NCBI RefSeq assembly: GCF_014699075.1
Contig: NZ_JACXAB010000003.1
Coordinates: 248,001-312,000, forward strand
DNA length: 64,000 nucleotides
Reading direction: 5' to 3'
Origin: Microvirga sp.
GTDB lineage: Bacteria; Pseudomonadota; Alphaproteobacteria; Rhizobiales; Beijerinckiaceae
This document shows, piece by piece, positions 26,296 through 36,355 of this stretch. The notes under the pieces are model-generated. The model searched no databases, was not told where the DNA came from, and saw nothing but the letters and a program-made list of their open reading frames with translations. Position 1 is the stretch's first letter; every line of letters begins with the position of its first letter. The position numbers and the translations under genes were made by a program.

Positions 26296-26880
26296 ATGGC
26301 CGGTGGTAAAGACCTGATCCGCTACGATCTTCTGGTGCAGGAGGCCCTCAAGGGTGTCGTGCGCAAGGTGCTGATCGATGCCAAGGACGGGCTTCCGGGC
26401 GAGCACCATTTCTACATCTCCTTCCAGACGGATTTTCCCGGCGTTCGCCTCTCGAACCGCCTGCGCGAAAAGTACCCGCAGGAGATGACCATCGTCCTCC
26501 AGCATCAGTACTGGGATCTCAACGTTACCGAGCACACCTTCGAGGTGGGCCTGTCCTTCTCCGGCATCCCGGAGCGGCTGCTCATCCCGTTCGATGCGCT
26601 CACGGGCTTCTTCGATCCGTCCGTGCAGTTCGGCCTGAAGTTCGACAGCCAGGATGACGACGAGGAGGAAGCGCCCGAGGCCGCACCCGCGCCCCAGCCT
26701 GCGCGCGGTTCATCCGAGCCTGTGGAACTGAAGCAGCCCCGCAAGGCCCTGCCCGCCACGGAGAAGGCAGCCGCCCCCAAGGCCGAGCAGGCCGAGGCTC
26801 CCGTGGAGCAGGCTCCTGAGCCCGACGCATCCGGCACCGCCGAGGTCGTCAGCCTCGACGCGTTCCGCAAGAAGAACTAA
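26296..26880 (+). CDS. sspB: SspB, ClpXP adaptor for ssrA-tagged proteins
   Basis: 194 aa. The folded N-terminal part (KDLIRYDLLVQEALKGVVRKVL, then HHFYISFQTDFPGV and LTVTEHTFEVGLSF-like VTEHTFEVGLSFSGIPERLLIPFDALTGFFDPSV) is the alpha-type SspB; the rest is a low-complexity Pro/Ala/Glu-rich linker ending in VVSLDAFRKKN, the ClpX-docking tail (XB-like motif). AAGGG lies 8 nt before the ATG. Sits 16-26 bp after ssrA, so tag RNA and adaptor are neighbours. Convergent with the P450 gene. Confidence 0.92.
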   Translation: MAGGKDLIRYDLLVQEALKGVVRKVLIDAKDGLPGEHHFYISFQTDFPGVRLSNRLREKYPQEMTIVLQHQYWDLNVTEHTFEVGLSFSGIPERLLIPFDALTGFFDPSVQFGLKFDSQDDDEEEAPEAAPAPQPARGSSEPVELKQPRKALPATEKAAAPKAEQAEAPVEQAPEPDASGTAEVVSLDAFRKKN

Positions 26881-26886
26881 CCCCCT

Positions 26887-28302
26887 TCAAGCTTCGACCA
26901 GAGCCTCTCTGCGCACGCGCTGCGTCACGCGCATGGGCAGGCCGCCGCGCGGCCGCAAGGTGATGCGCTGCACGGGCTCGACCGTGTGTCCCTCAGCGAG
27001 ATCGAGCCGCATGGAACGGGCGATGGTCGCCAGCACGATCACGGCCTCCTGCAGCGAGAAGCTCGCGCCGATGCACACTCGTGGGCCCGCTCCGAAGGGC
27101 AGATAGGCGAAGCGGTCGATCTGCTTGCGGTTCTCCGGCAGGAAGCGCTCGGGCCTAAAGGCATCGGGCTCGTCCCACAGCCTCCGATGGCGATGCAGCA
27201 CGTAAGGCGCAATCGCCACCATCGATCCCGCCGGTATATCCACATTCCCGACCCGGTCGTCCGCGATGGCCGTGCGGCTCATATAGGGGGCGGGCGGATA
27301 AAGCCGCACCGCCTCGTCGATCACCGCGCGGGTGTAGACGAGCCGCTCAAGGTGGTAAGGCTCGATCGGGCTTTCTCCCAGCACCTCATCCACCTCCTGC
27401 TCGACTCGGGCGCGGGCGTGCTCGTCCTGCGAGAGCAGATAAAGCGACCAGGACAGGGCATTGGCCGTGGTCTCATGCCCGGCGCCGATGAAGGTAACGA
27501 TATTCGTCCGCACCTCGATGTCGCTCAGGCCCTTGCCGGTCTCAGGGTCCGCTGCTTCCAGCAGCAGGGTCAGCAGGTCCCGGGGAGCCGGTTCGCCGCT
27601 GGCGAGCAGCGCCTTACGGGCATCGATCAGCTCGTTGACGGTCTCCTCGAAGAACTGGATCGACGGCCGTGCCCGCAGGCGCCCGATCCTGGGCACCCAG
27701 TCCGGGAAGCCGAAGATGTCGAGGGGGTCGACCCGGCCGATGGAGTTGAAGTAGCGGGTGATCGCCCTCCCTAAGGCATCCGGGTCCTTGGGCACCCCTT
27801 GCGTGAAGATTGTCCTCTCCAGCACATCGAGGGTCACTCGGGTCATGTCGAGGGCCGCATCGACCACGCGCCCGTCGGGCCGTCTCTGCCAGCGTCTCAC
27901 CAGGCGATCAGCCGCCTCGACCATTTCCGGGAAGAAGCCCGTGACGGTGCGGGGCGTGAAGAGCGGCGCGAGGGTGCGGCGCTGGAGACGCCACTCGTCG
28001 CCCTCGGCCGTTACGAGACCACGGCCTAAGCCCGGGGCCAGGATCCGGATCTGGAGATCGTCCTTGCGGTAATTGGCAGCGTTGTCCACCAGGATGTGGC
28101 GAATGCCGGCAGGATCGCTCACGACCGTCATGCGGCCGAGAGCCCCCTCGCCCGTGACGACCGGCTCCTCGAAATGAGCCTCCATCCACATGTTCAGAGG
28201 GTTTTCGCGAACGGCGCGCAGGAAGGCCATCATGCCGAGAAGCTCAGTGCGCGGCTTGGGGTGAGGCGGGCGGAAAAGGGGCGTTTCCAGGGTGTCGCTC
28301 AT
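26887..28302 (-). CDS. Cytochrome P450
   Basis: 471 aa. I-helix GAGHETTANAL, K-helix EAVRLYPP (ExxR), and the haem-binding FGAGPRVCIG with the Cys thiolate ligand near the C-terminus, a complete set. The length and motifs resemble the CYP102-type/fatty-acid-like bacterial P450s without a fused reductase, so an external electron donor is needed; none is nearby. Substrate unknown. The frame is open to 28377, but MSDTLETPLFRPPHP at 28302 is the natural start. Diverges from fumC. Confidence 0.94.
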   Translation of the reverse strand: MSDTLETPLFRPPHPKPRTELLGMMAFLRAVRENPLNMWMEAHFEEPVVTGEGALGRMTVVSDPAGIRHILVDNAANYRKDDLQIRILAPGLGRGLVTAEGDEWRLQRRTLAPLFTPRTVTGFFPEMVEAADRLVRRWQRRPDGRVVDAALDMTRVTLDVLERTIFTQGVPKDPDALGRAITRYFNSIGRVDPLDIFGFPDWVPRIGRLRARPSIQFFEETVNELIDARKALLASGEPAPRDLLTLLLEAADPETGKGLSDIEVRTNIVTFIGAGHETTANALSWSLYLLSQDEHARARVEQEVDEVLGESPIEPYHLERLVYTRAVIDEAVRLYPPAPYMSRTAIADDRVGNVDIPAGSMVAIAPYVLHRHRRLWDEPDAFRPERFLPENRKQIDRFAYLPFGAGPRVCIGASFSLQEAVIVLATIARSMRLDLAEGHTVEPVQRITLRPRGGLPMRVTQRVRREALVEA

Positions 28303-28391
28303 GCGAATTTCCAAGGCCTCCGATGCGCGTTCGCGGTTGCGAGCGCCACCATTTGAGATAAGAACACGCAACTCCATCGAAAGAGGTCAGG

Positions 28392-29786
28392 ATGTCGCCC
28401 TCCACCCGCATCGAAACAGATACCTTCGGCCCCATCGACGTTCCCGCCGATAAGTTCTGGGGTGCCCAGACGCAGCGCTCCCTCCAGAACTTCCGCATCG
28501 GGACGGACCGGATGCCGCTTCCCCTGGTCCATGCGCTGGCCATCGTGAAGCAGGCGGCCGCTCTCGTGAACAAGGATCTGGGCAAGCTGGAGCCGCGCCT
28601 GGCTGACGCGATCGCGGCGGCCGCTGCCGATGTGGTGCAGGGCAAGTACGACGACGAGTTTCCGCTCGTGGTCTACCAGACGGGCTCGGGCACCCAGTCC
28701 AACATGAACATGAACGAGGTTCTCTCGAACCTCGCCATCGAGCGCCTCGGCGGCGAACGCGGCAGCAAGAAGCCGGTTCATCCGAACGATCACGTAAACA
28801 TGGGACAGTCGTCCAACGACTCTTTCCCGACCGCCATGCACATTGCGGTCGCCCGCGAGATCCATGACCGCCTGATCCCCGGCCTCAAGCACCTTCTGAA
28901 GGCGCTGGAAGCCAAGCAGGAAGCCTTCAAGGACATCGTCAAGATCGGCCGCACGCACCTGCAGGACGCGACCCCGGTCACCCTCGGCCAGGAGTTCTCC
29001 GGCTACGCCGCGCAGGTGCGCCTCGGCATCGCCCGTATCGAGGCGACCCTTCCCGGCATCTATGCCCTGGCCCAGGGCGGCACCGCCGTCGGCACCGGCC
29101 TGAATGCGCATCCGGAATTTGCGGACCGCTTCGCCGCGAAGGTCATGGAGCTGACGGCACTCCCCTTCACCTCGGCCACCAACAAGTTCGAGGCGTTGGC
29201 GTCGAAGGATGCGCTCGTGTTCACCCATGGTGCCCTGGCGAGCTTGGCTGCCGGCCTGTTCAAGATTGCCAACGACATTCGCCTGATGGGCTCGGGCCCG
29301 CGCTCCGGCATCGGCGAGATCTCCCTGCCCGAGAACGAGCCCGGCTCGTCGATCATGCCCGGCAAGGTCAACCCGACCCAGGCCGAGGCCATGACGATGC
29401 TGTGCTGTCAGGTGGCCGGCAACCAGACCACGGTCACCTTCGCGGGCTCCCAAGGCCATTTCGAGCTCAACGTGTTCAAGCCGGTGATCGTGAATGCGGT
29501 GCTGCAGTCGATCCGCCTGCTGGCGGACGGCGCCGTCAGCTTCACGGACAACTGCGTCGTCGGCATCGAGCCGAACAAGGACCGTCTCAAGGAGCTGATG
29601 GAGCGTTCGCTCATGCTCGTGACGGCGCTTGCCCCAACCATCGGCTACGACAAGGCGGCCGCCATAGCGAAGTCGGCGCACAAGAACGGCACGACGCTCA
29701 AGGAAGAGGCACTCAAGGCCGGCGTATCGTCCGAGGACTTCGACGCTGTCGTGCGTCCCGAGACGATGCTGCAGCCGGGCGAGTAA
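28392..29786 (+). CDS. fumC: Class II fumarate hydratase
   Basis: 464 aa, TCA-cycle fumarase, oxygen-stable. Superfamily signature [11 protein letters not shown] around residue 320, plus [28 protein letters not shown] and [23 protein letters not shown], all class II marks. Followed at 15 bp by the DUF4169 gene. The long antisense frame over this gene is a shadow. Confidence 0.97.
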   Translation: MSPSTRIETDTFGPIDVPADKFWGAQTQRSLQNFRIGTDRMPLPLVHALAIVKQAAALVNKDLGKLEPRLADAIAAAAADVVQGKYDDEFPLVVYQTGSGTQSNMNMNEVLSNLAIERLGGERGSKKPVHPNDHVNMGQSSNDSFPTAMHIAVAREIHDRLIPGLKHLLKALEAKQEAFKDIVKIGRTHLQDATPVTLGQEFSGYAAQVRLGIARIEATLPGIYALAQGGTAVGTGLNAHPEFADRFAAKVMELTALPFTSATNKFEALASKDALVFTHGALASLAAGLFKIANDIRLMGSGPRSGIGEISLPENEPGSSIMPGKVNPTQAEAMTMLCCQVAGNQTTVTFAGSQGHFELNVFKPVIVNAVLQSIRLLADGAVSFTDNCVVGIEPNKDRLKELMERSLMLVTALAPTIGYDKAAAIAKSAHKNGTTLKEEALKAGVSSEDFDAVVRPETMLQPGE

Positions 29787-29801
29787 GGTAAAACAGGCGC
29801 C

Positions 29802-29990
29802 ATGGCTGAGATCATCAATCTGCGCCAGGCGCGCAAGAACAAGGCGCGGGCCGACAAGGAGGCCCGCGCCGAACAAAACCGTGTCAGCTTCGGCCGCACG
29901 AAGGCCGAGAAGACGCTGAGCAAGGCCGAGCAGGATCTGGCCAAAAGCCGCCTGGAAGGCCACAAGCGCGACCCAGACGAGACGCCGTGA
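29802..29990 (+). CDS. DUF4169 small protein
   Basis: 62 aa, very basic and helical: AEIINLRQARKNKARADKEARAEQNRVSFGRTKAEK, the pattern of DUF4169, common in Rhizobiales. It starts 15 bp after fumC and its TGA touches the ATG of the next gene, so the three are probably one transcript. Function unknown. Confidence 0.85.
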   Translation: MAEIINLRQARKNKARADKEARAEQNRVSFGRTKAEKTLSKAEQDLAKSRLEGHKRDPDETP

Positions 29991-30242
29991 ATGGGCTTTG
30001 CCGTTCTCAAGCGCTCCGTCTCCATCGCCGGCCACCGGACGAGCATCTCCCTTGAAGAGCCGTTCTGGGAAGGCTTGAGAGCAATTGCGGAGCGGGAGAC
30101 AATCTCCGTTCAGGCCCTGATCGGGCGCATCGACGCGGAGCGCGGCGGGCAGAACCTGTCCTCCGCCATCCGTGTCTTCGTGCACAACGACTTGCGGAGC
30201 CAGTTGGAAGCCGCCGATCAGCGTACCGGCGGAACCCCGTAG
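29991..30242 (+). CDS. Ribbon-helix-helix domain protein (RHH_4 type)
   Basis: 83 aa. KRSVSIAGHRTSISLEEPFWEGLRAIAERETISVQALIGRIDAERGGQNLSSAIRVFVHNDLR matches the RHH_4 DNA-binding-like family that pairs with DUF4169 after fumC in many Rhizobiales. A DNA-binding role is likely but the target is unknown. Its 3' end overlaps the convergent AsmA gene by 25 bp. Confidence 0.85.
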   Translation: MGFAVLKRSVSIAGHRTSISLEEPFWEGLRAIAERETISVQALIGRIDAERGGQNLSSAIRVFVHNDLRSQLEAADQRTGGTP

Positions 30243-33200
30243 ACCGACGGCGGCGGAGCGACCTCTACGGGCGGATTCAACGGCGGCAGCGAGGTTTGCG
30301 ACGGGGTCGGCTCAGGCTCTTCCGTCTGTCTCCGCTGCTCCGATTGCAGCCGTTCCGCCTCCCGGCGCACTCGCTCGGCCTCGGCCCGGGCCCTGGCTTG
30401 GCGAAGCGCCTCCTCTTCGGCTGCCTTCACCCTCTGGCGCTCGGCCTCGCGCTGCGCGTCGATCTGGCGCTGGCGCTCTGCGGCTGCCCGCTCGAAAGCC
30501 TCGATCTTCTCCAGTTCCCGCTTGAGCACGATGGCTGCCAACCCGTTGCGGAACGGTCCCGCGTCGATCTGGCGAACGGGAGCCGTCAGGGAGCCTTGCC
30601 AGTTCAAACCGATGGACGGCGGGGCGCCGACCCATTCGGCAGGGGCAGCCTTCGCCGTGAGCGCGCCCCGGGCATCGAGCTGGAGGTTTTTCAGGTCGTA
30701 GGTGATGCCGCCCTGCCAGACGGCCGGCCCGCTCTCGGCCAGGAAGGGCGAGAGCCGCAGAACACCGCTCACGAGGGCCGCCGAGGTTCGAACCAAGCTC
30801 GTGTTGAGAGGCGCCCGTCCAAGCTCCATGCCGAGGATCGCTTCCGCCTTGCCCTCCACCAGGGGATCGGTCTCCGCGAGCGCGCGCTTGAGGGCTCGGT
30901 CGAAGACGTTCGGGTCGGCTGCGGGGATGCGGAGATTGGCAACCTGCCAGTCGCCGGCGCCGCCGAGATTGGCCACGAGTTCCGAGAGGCTTGCGCCTAC
31001 TGCTCCGAACCGCAGCGGCCCGGACAGGATGGCCTCGAAAGGGGTGGAGCCCGTCAGGGCCCACAGGGGCACCCGGTCTAAGGCTCCCTCGCCCACGATG
31101 GTGGCAACCGCTCCCTGCCGGGTGATCGTCGTCGTGCCTGTGATCCTGCCGGAGCCGATCGTCGCCTCGAGGTTGCGGATGGAGATCCCGTCCGGTTGCG
31201 CGCCGACGACGAACGCCGCCCGCGTGGCCTGGAGGCCGCGGCCCAGTTCGAGCGTCCCGACCCGGAAGGTGACCTGCCCGCCGGTGACGAGGCGCCCGCT
31301 CTGGCCGAACTGGGCCGTGGACCAGATCGTATTTGTGGTTTGATCGCCCGGAACATTGAGCGCCAGCGCCGCCGCGAGCCACGGCATGGAGAGGCGGCCC
31401 AAGGAGACCTCGCCGCCGATCTCGGACCGCGAGGCGGCTACGAGGCGCGCCTGCACGGGTTCGTTGGAAACCTTGGCGGTGATATCGAGCAGGGTCGCGC
31501 CGCGCTCCCGGCCGAGAGTCACCCGCCCGCTCACCGGCACCGGCGGGGCGACGCCGGCCCCATCGCCGAGCAGGCGCAGGAAGGGGGTGATGTCGGGCGT
31601 TGCGATCTCGGCCTCACCACTGTCCACCACATCGTCGCCTTCACTCAGGGCAAACGGCTTCGTCGTGGCTACCTTCACGCCGGCGACGTCCCCGGTGAGA
31701 GCCACGCTGAACCGGCCGGATCCGGCGCGGGAGCCGCGGAGATCCATTCTGGAAGGCTGGTTGAGGCCGGTCATGTTCGGCCGGTTGACCCAGCGCCCGG
31801 TATTGTCGGTGGAGAGGGCGAGGGTCAGGCTCTCGGTGCGTCCATCGATGGACTCGACCTGCCCCTCGAATGGCCCCCCGGCCATGCGGCCTGTGGCCGT
31901 CGTGCGCAGCCGCAGCTCGGTCGACCCGGCAGGCGGCGCCACCCGCTCGGATGCCACGTCGAGATCGAGTGCCCCTTCGCGGACGAAGGGGGGCACGAGT
32001 TTGGAGATCCCGCCGATCCAGACGCTTCCCAGGAGATCGACAAGGGGATCGGCACGCTGGGCCGTGACCTTGCCGGAAATCCGGCCCGAACCATCGGGCG
32101 CGATCCGCCCGCGCACCCGGGCGTTGGCTCCGGCAAGATCCACGATGTCGAGCGTTTCGACCAGCAGCGCAGGTCCATCGGAGAGGATGCGGGCCGTGAT
32201 CCGCCCTGTCGCCGGGCTCTTCCCGGCGCTGACCCCACGGGCGTCCAGGATGAACCCGATGTCGAGATTTTCTGTCGCCTGGAACACGCTCGAGACCTGG
32301 GGCAGATCGTCAAGGTTCAGGCCCTGAAGGCCAACCTGTGCCTCAAGCCTTCCGCGCTCATTCGCTTCGGGCGCCGTGTAGCGGACGTTGCCGGTGAGCG
32401 TGGACTCGCCCATCTTCAGCCGAAGCCGGTTGAAGGACAGAACGGGGTTCGAGAACGCGACCTCGGAGGATAGCTCCACGGGACGACCGTCCAAAGCCGT
32501 CAGCAGCGGCGAGTTCAGGTTGATCTTGGCAAGATAGCGCGCGAGACGGTCGGACTGGTTGGACGCCAACGCCACCTTGCCGTTGATGCCGCCCCTCGTG
32601 GTCAGGCCGAGCTGGCCCTCGAGAGCCACCTTGGTGTTGCCAGGAGCCGTGAACTCGATCCGGTCCAGCCGTGCCCGTCCGGTATCGAGAGACAGGCGCA
32701 GATTGGCATTGGTCAGATCCTCCTGGCCCAGGCCGATGCTGTCGATCTTGAGATCCAGATCGATGGGCACCCGGATCAGCGGCAGGGACCATTGCTGCAT
32801 CCTGCTTTTGAAATCCTGCCCGTTTCCGGAGAGGATGAAGCTGTCCGCATCGAGCCTGCGCCCTTCGAGACGCAACGATATGCGCGGATCGTTGAGCCCG
32901 ACCCTGCCCTCTCCGGTCATCCGAAGGCTCGCCCCGCCCTCGCCCGCCTCCAGGCTGACAGGGTTGAGCTCGACGGCGCCCGGCACTGTCTTGAACTCGG
33001 TCTCGACTGTGACCGGGATCGGGATACCGGCCGCGGCAACCTGCGCCGGAGGGCCGAACAGGATTTTGGCCTTGCCGGAAACGTTCGGGGTCGCAGCCTC
33101 GCCGGTGCCTTCGCTCAATCCCAGCCGGGCATCGAGATCGAAGCGCGGATAGATGTCGCCGCCGCCGGACAGCTTGACCTGGATGGTCTTGTCCTCGGCC

Positions 33201-33787
33201 AGTTCCCCGGTCACGAGCCGGAAGGGAACCCCGGACGTCGTGCCCTCGACGCGCCAGGGGCCGATGAGCTTCTGACCCTCGATGACGACGTTCTCGGCGA
33301 AGGCCTGGTTGGTGCGGCCGGTGCTCGCGCTCTGCGTGGTGACGAGGAGCTGGCCGACCGCAAGGTTCTCGATGGCCCATTCCCGCGCCCGGCCGCTGCC
33401 TGAGACCAGCTCCGGCGGCAGGCGCCACTCGCCGTCTCCGGAGACCGGAACGCGGATATCCGCGCGCCCGACCCGCGTTTCCGTGAAGCGCACCTCGCCC
33501 CGCAGCAGGGGCGTAAGGGCGACCTCCGCCCAGACGTTGTCGGCGGTCAGGACCGGCGAGTCCGGCGTCTTCCCGCCGAGCCTCAGCCGGTCGAGGATGA
33601 TCCTCGGTTCGGGCAGCAGGCGAATGCCTATTTCGCCTTCAGTCTGGGCCTCCGTTCCCGACGCGCGCGCGATCATATGGTCGATCGTGTCGCGGTGGGC
33701 CTCCCAGGAAATGAATGGAGGCACTGCCACGGCAATCGCCAGGATCAGGATCACGATGGATGCGATGATCGTCAGGATATCGCGCAA
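30218..33787 (-). CDS. AsmA-family protein (large, envelope)
   Basis: 1189 aa. N-terminal signal anchor ILTIIASIVILILAIAVAVPPFISW, then the AsmA_2/DUF-type beta-rich repeats with LLPEPRIILDRLRLGG and many short strand blocks, and a C-terminal Arg/Glu/Ala coiled coil (KIEAFERAAAERQRQ, EAERVRREAERL) followed by a Pro-rich tail (PLNPPVEVAPPPSVYG). AsmA/TamB-like proteins bridge the periplasm and are linked to outer-membrane lipid traffic. The coiled coil with Pro tail is an unusual end. Next to fumC-operon genes but on the other strand. Confidence 0.88.
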   Translation of the reverse strand: MRDILTIIASIVILILAIAVAVPPFISWEAHRDTIDHMIARASGTEAQTEGEIGIRLLPEPRIILDRLRLGGKTPDSPVLTADNVWAEVALTPLLRGEVRFTETRVGRADIRVPVSGDGEWRLPPELVSGSGRAREWAIENLAVGQLLVTTQSASTGRTNQAFAENVVIEGQKLIGPWRVEGTTSGVPFRLVTGELAEDKTIQVKLSGGGDIYPRFDLDARLGLSEGTGEAATPNVSGKAKILFGPPAQVAAAGIPIPVTVETEFKTVPGAVELNPVSLEAGEGGASLRMTGEGRVGLNDPRISLRLEGRRLDADSFILSGNGQDFKSRMQQWSLPLIRVPIDLDLKIDSIGLGQEDLTNANLRLSLDTGRARLDRIEFTAPGNTKVALEGQLGLTTRGGINGKVALASNQSDRLARYLAKINLNSPLLTALDGRPVELSSEVAFSNPVLSFNRLRLKMGESTLTGNVRYTAPEANERGRLEAQVGLQGLNLDDLPQVSSVFQATENLDIGFILDARGVSAGKSPATGRITARILSDGPALLVETLDIVDLAGANARVRGRIAPDGSGRISGKVTAQRADPLVDLLGSVWIGGISKLVPPFVREGALDLDVASERVAPPAGSTELRLRTTATGRMAGGPFEGQVESIDGRTESLTLALSTDNTGRWVNRPNMTGLNQPSRMDLRGSRAGSGRFSVALTGDVAGVKVATTKPFALSEGDDVVDSGEAEIATPDITPFLRLLGDGAGVAPPVPVSGRVTLGRERGATLLDITAKVSNEPVQARLVAASRSEIGGEVSLGRLSMPWLAAALALNVPGDQTTNTIWSTAQFGQSGRLVTGGQVTFRVGTLELGRGLQATRAAFVVGAQPDGISIRNLEATIGSGRITGTTTITRQGAVATIVGEGALDRVPLWALTGSTPFEAILSGPLRFGAVGASLSELVANLGGAGDWQVANLRIPAADPNVFDRALKRALAETDPLVEGKAEAILGMELGRAPLNTSLVRTSAALVSGVLRLSPFLAESGPAVWQGGITYDLKNLQLDARGALTAKAAPAEWVGAPPSIGLNWQGSLTAPVRQIDAGPFRNGLAAIVLKRELEKIEAFERAAAERQRQIDAQREAERQRVKAAEEEALRQARARAEAERVRREAERLQSEQRRQTEEPEPTPSQTSLPPLNPPVEVAPPPSVYGVPPVR

Positions 33788-33870
33788 GAAGCCGCCTTTT
33801 CTCCGTTACTCTGACACGTCCTTACCCCATGAAGGCAAGGACCGGGAGCGCTGTTCACCGTGTTCCACCG

Positions 33871-35316
33871 TCAAAGCGCAATGATCTTGCCCGGATTCAT
33901 GATGTTGTGGGGGTCGATGGCCTGTTTCAAGACACGCATGAGGCCGAGCGCCGCCGGCCCGTGCTCGATCTCCAGGTACTTCATCTTCTTTTGACCGACG
34001 CCATGCTCGCCCGTGCAGGTGCCTTCCATGGCCACCGCCCGCCGTACCAACCGGTCGACAAAAGCCTCGCAGGCCTCGATTTCCGCCGGATCGTCCGTGT
34101 TCACGAGGGGCTGGACGTGGAAATTGCCGTCGCCCACGTGACCCACGATGGGAGCGATGAGCCCGCTCTCCAGAATGTCCTGCTTCGTGGCATCGACGCA
34201 TTCGGCCAGGCGCGAGATCGGCACGCAGACATCGGTTGCCACCGATTGAGCCCCCGGCCGGAGGCCCTTGGCGGCCCAATAGGCGTCATGCCGGGCCTGC
34301 CAGAGGCGCGAGCGCTCCTCAGGCTTCGTGGCCCACTCGAAGGGCCCACCGCTGAACTCGGCCGCGATCTCGCCGAAGCGCTCGGCCTGTTCCTGCACCC
34401 CGGCCTCGGAGCCATGGAATTCCAGGAGGAGCAAAGGGCTCTCCGGCAGGGACAGCTTGGAGTGGAGGTTCACCGCCCTCACCTGCACCTCGTCGAGCAG
34501 TTCGATGCGGGCCATCGGAATGCCGGACTGGATCGTCATGATCACGGCGTCACAGGCCGCCTTCACCGAAGGGAACGGGCAAATGCCTGCCGAGATGGCC
34601 TCGGGGATGCCGTGGAGCTTGAGGGTAATCTCGGTGACGATGCCCAAAGTCCCTTCAGAGCCGATCAGGAGCCGGGTGAGATCGTAGCCCGCCGAACTCT
34701 TCTTGGCGCGGCTTGCCGTTTTCACGATCTCACCATTGGGCAGCACGACAGTGAGTGCCAGCACCACGTCTTTCATGGTTCCGTAGCGCACCGCGTTGGT
34801 GCCGGATGCTCGCGTCGCGACCATGCCGCCGATGGAGGCGTCTGCACCAGGATCGATGGGGAAGAACAGGCCCTTGTCGCGCAGGTGCTCGTTAAGTTCC
34901 TTGCGGGTCACGCCGGCCTCGACCACGCAGTCCAGATCCTCGTCATGAACGGCGATGATGCGCTTCATCAGGCTCAGGTCGATGGTAACGCCGCCGTAAG
35001 GAGCGTTGACGTGCCCCTCGAGCGACGTGCCGGTGCCGTAGGGGATGATCGGGATCTCGTGCGCGGCGCAGAGCCTGACGATCTCCGACACCTCCTCGGT
35101 GGTGCGAGGATAGACCACCATGTCCGGCGGCTGGTTCTTCACCCAGGTGAGCGAATGCCCATGCTGCTCGCGCACGGCGGCCGAGGTGGCGACCCGGTCG
35201 CCGAAACGCCCGGACAGCTCGGCCTGGAGGGAGGCAAGGGCGGCATCGGTGGCTTTCTGGCGGACGGCAGCTTGGGGCGCATTCATGGAGGCTTCAGATC
35301 CGGTTGTGATGCTCAT
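33871..35316 (-). CDS. FAD-linked oxidase, D-lactate dehydrogenase (cytochrome)-like
   Basis: 481 aa. FAD-binding_4 domain (PRTTEEVSEIVRLCAAHEIPIIPYGTGTSLEGH, then the Gly-rich GADASIGGMVATRASGTNAVRYG) and C-terminal FAD-oxidase_C with VGHVGDGNFHV and TCTGEHGVGQKKMKYLEIEHG. Typical of Dld/GlcD-type flavoenzymes that oxidise D-lactate or a related 2-hydroxy acid; the exact substrate is not fixed by the sequence. Start 35316 is chosen; 35286 is also possible. No partner GlcE/GlcF genes are next to it. Confidence 0.86.
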   Translation of the reverse strand: MSITTGSEASMNAPQAAVRQKATDAALASLQAELSGRFGDRVATSAAVREQHGHSLTWVKNQPPDMVVYPRTTEEVSEIVRLCAAHEIPIIPYGTGTSLEGHVNAPYGGVTIDLSLMKRIIAVHDEDLDCVVEAGVTRKELNEHLRDKGLFFPIDPGADASIGGMVATRASGTNAVRYGTMKDVVLALTVVLPNGEIVKTASRAKKSSAGYDLTRLLIGSEGTLGIVTEITLKLHGIPEAISAGICPFPSVKAACDAVIMTIQSGIPMARIELLDEVQVRAVNLHSKLSLPESPLLLLEFHGSEAGVQEQAERFGEIAAEFSGGPFEWATKPEERSRLWQARHDAYWAAKGLRPGAQSVATDVCVPISRLAECVDATKQDILESGLIAPIVGHVGDGNFHVQPLVNTDDPAEIEACEAFVDRLVRRAVAMEGTCTGEHGVGQKKMKYLEIEHGPAALGLMRVLKQAIDPHNIMNPGKIIAL

Positions 35317-35467
35317 GCGACCCATAGCTACCAGAACCGTTGCAAAGGCAACACTGCGATGAGAAAGATGCCGCACCCCTCATGCATAGGCTGCCGGATT
35401 GTGCTAACATTGTTTCCTTCAGTGCGAAGGGATGGGCATCTGAGACGGATCGAGGGACGAGACTGAC

Positions 35468-36010
35468 ATGGAAAAGCGGACCGCCGTCTTTTTCTTCGCG
35501 CCCTTCGTGTCCTCCACGATGCGGGTCGAGCCCGCCTGGATCGACTACAACGGCCACATGAACATGGCCTATCACCATGTGCTCTTCGACCGGGCCGTGG
35601 AAGAGGGCTTCAGCCTCGTCGGCCTGGGCCATGACTACCTGGAAAAGCGCAAGGCTTCCTTCTTCGCAGCCGAGATCCACACCACCTACAAGCGTGAGCT
35701 GAAAACGCACGACCGGGTGCGCGTCACGCTCCAGCTGGTGGATTTCGACGAGAAGCGCATCCATTACTACATGGAAATCCGCCATGCGGGCGAAGGCTGG
35801 GTGGCCGCCACCATGGAGGGCCTGTCCCTTCACGTGGACATGGAAACCAAGAAGGTCAGCCCCTTCCCGGACGACATCATGGCCAATCTTGCCGTGATGA
35901 AGACCACCCATGCCCGGCTGCCGAGTCCATCAGCCCTGGGCCGCGTCATCGGTATCCCGCATCGGGCCGAGATCCAGGAGGCTCTGTCAGCCGCGGGCAC
36001 CCGCCACTAG
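35468..36010 (+). CDS. Hotdog-fold thioesterase-like protein
   Basis: 180 aa. 4HBT-type marks: WIDYNGHMNMAYHHVLFDRAVEEGF (the conserved Asp/Asn-Gly-His) and ITHTYKRELKTHDRVRVTLQL-like HTTYKRELKTHDRVRV. Resembles the thioesterase domains linked to carnitine/betaine metabolism, but alone here, so the acyl-CoA substrate is open. The AGACTGAC leader has no strong ribosome site. Ends just before a family A palindrome. Confidence 0.83.
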   Translation: MEKRTAVFFFAPFVSSTMRVEPAWIDYNGHMNMAYHHVLFDRAVEEGFSLVGLGHDYLEKRKASFFAAEIHTTYKRELKTHDRVRVTLQLVDFDEKRIHYYMEIRHAGEGWVAATMEGLSLHVDMETKKVSPFPDDIMANLAVMKTTHARLPSPSALGRVIGIPHRAEIQEALSAAGTRH

Positions 36011-36020
36011 CGCAGCTAAT

Positions 36021-36072
36021 GAGCATCGGATGAGTCCCAAAAGTGCACATCCACTTTTGGGTCCGAGGCTCT
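36021..36072. repeat. Palindromic intergenic element, family A copy 2
   Basis: GAGCATCGG ... CCCAAAAGTG ... CACTTTTGGG ... CCGAGGCTC: diverged arms of the same core as at 13098. The right end CTAG provides the stop codon of the convergent secreted-protein gene (36071-36073). Confidence 0.8.
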
Positions 36073-36355
36073 AGCAGCTGATCGAGCCCCGCGGGCAGGC
36101 TCCGCTTCGGATCGAGGGCAGCGGACGGGGCGCAAAGAGACGCTCCCGCTGGATGTCCTGCCGGATCTGGTTGTTGTCCATCCGGATACGCTCCTCCAGA
36201 TTCAGCAGTTGCTGATCCTGCCGGATCCGCCGGTTGATGTCCTTCGAGGCCCGCTCGGACGGGCTCACGCGGGGCAGGCGCGTCTGAGCGTCGGCCGGAG
36301 CGGCCAGGGGCAGGATGAGGCTGGAGGCGATGGCAAAGGCCACCATGAAACGCAT
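36071..36355 (-). CDS. Small secreted protein, 94 aa
   Basis: Signal peptide MRFMVAFAIASSLILPLAAPADA, then an Arg/Gln/Asp-rich helical part (RIRQDQQLLNLEERIRMDNNQIRQDIQRERL) and two cysteines in the C-terminal GACPRGSISC. No family recognised. The helix is likely a coiled coil. Its stop codon lies within a palindromic element. Probably periplasmic. Confidence 0.75.
   Translation of the reverse strand: MRFMVAFAIASSLILPLAAPADAQTRLPRVSPSERASKDINRRIRQDQQLLNLEERIRMDNNQIRQDIQRERLFAPRPLPSIRSGACPRGSISC

Noticed and set aside
28299..30185. 628-codon open frame antisense to fumC
   Set aside because: fumC has full family motifs on the other strand; the antisense frame is His/Arg/Gly-rich shadow coding typical of GC-rich DNA.
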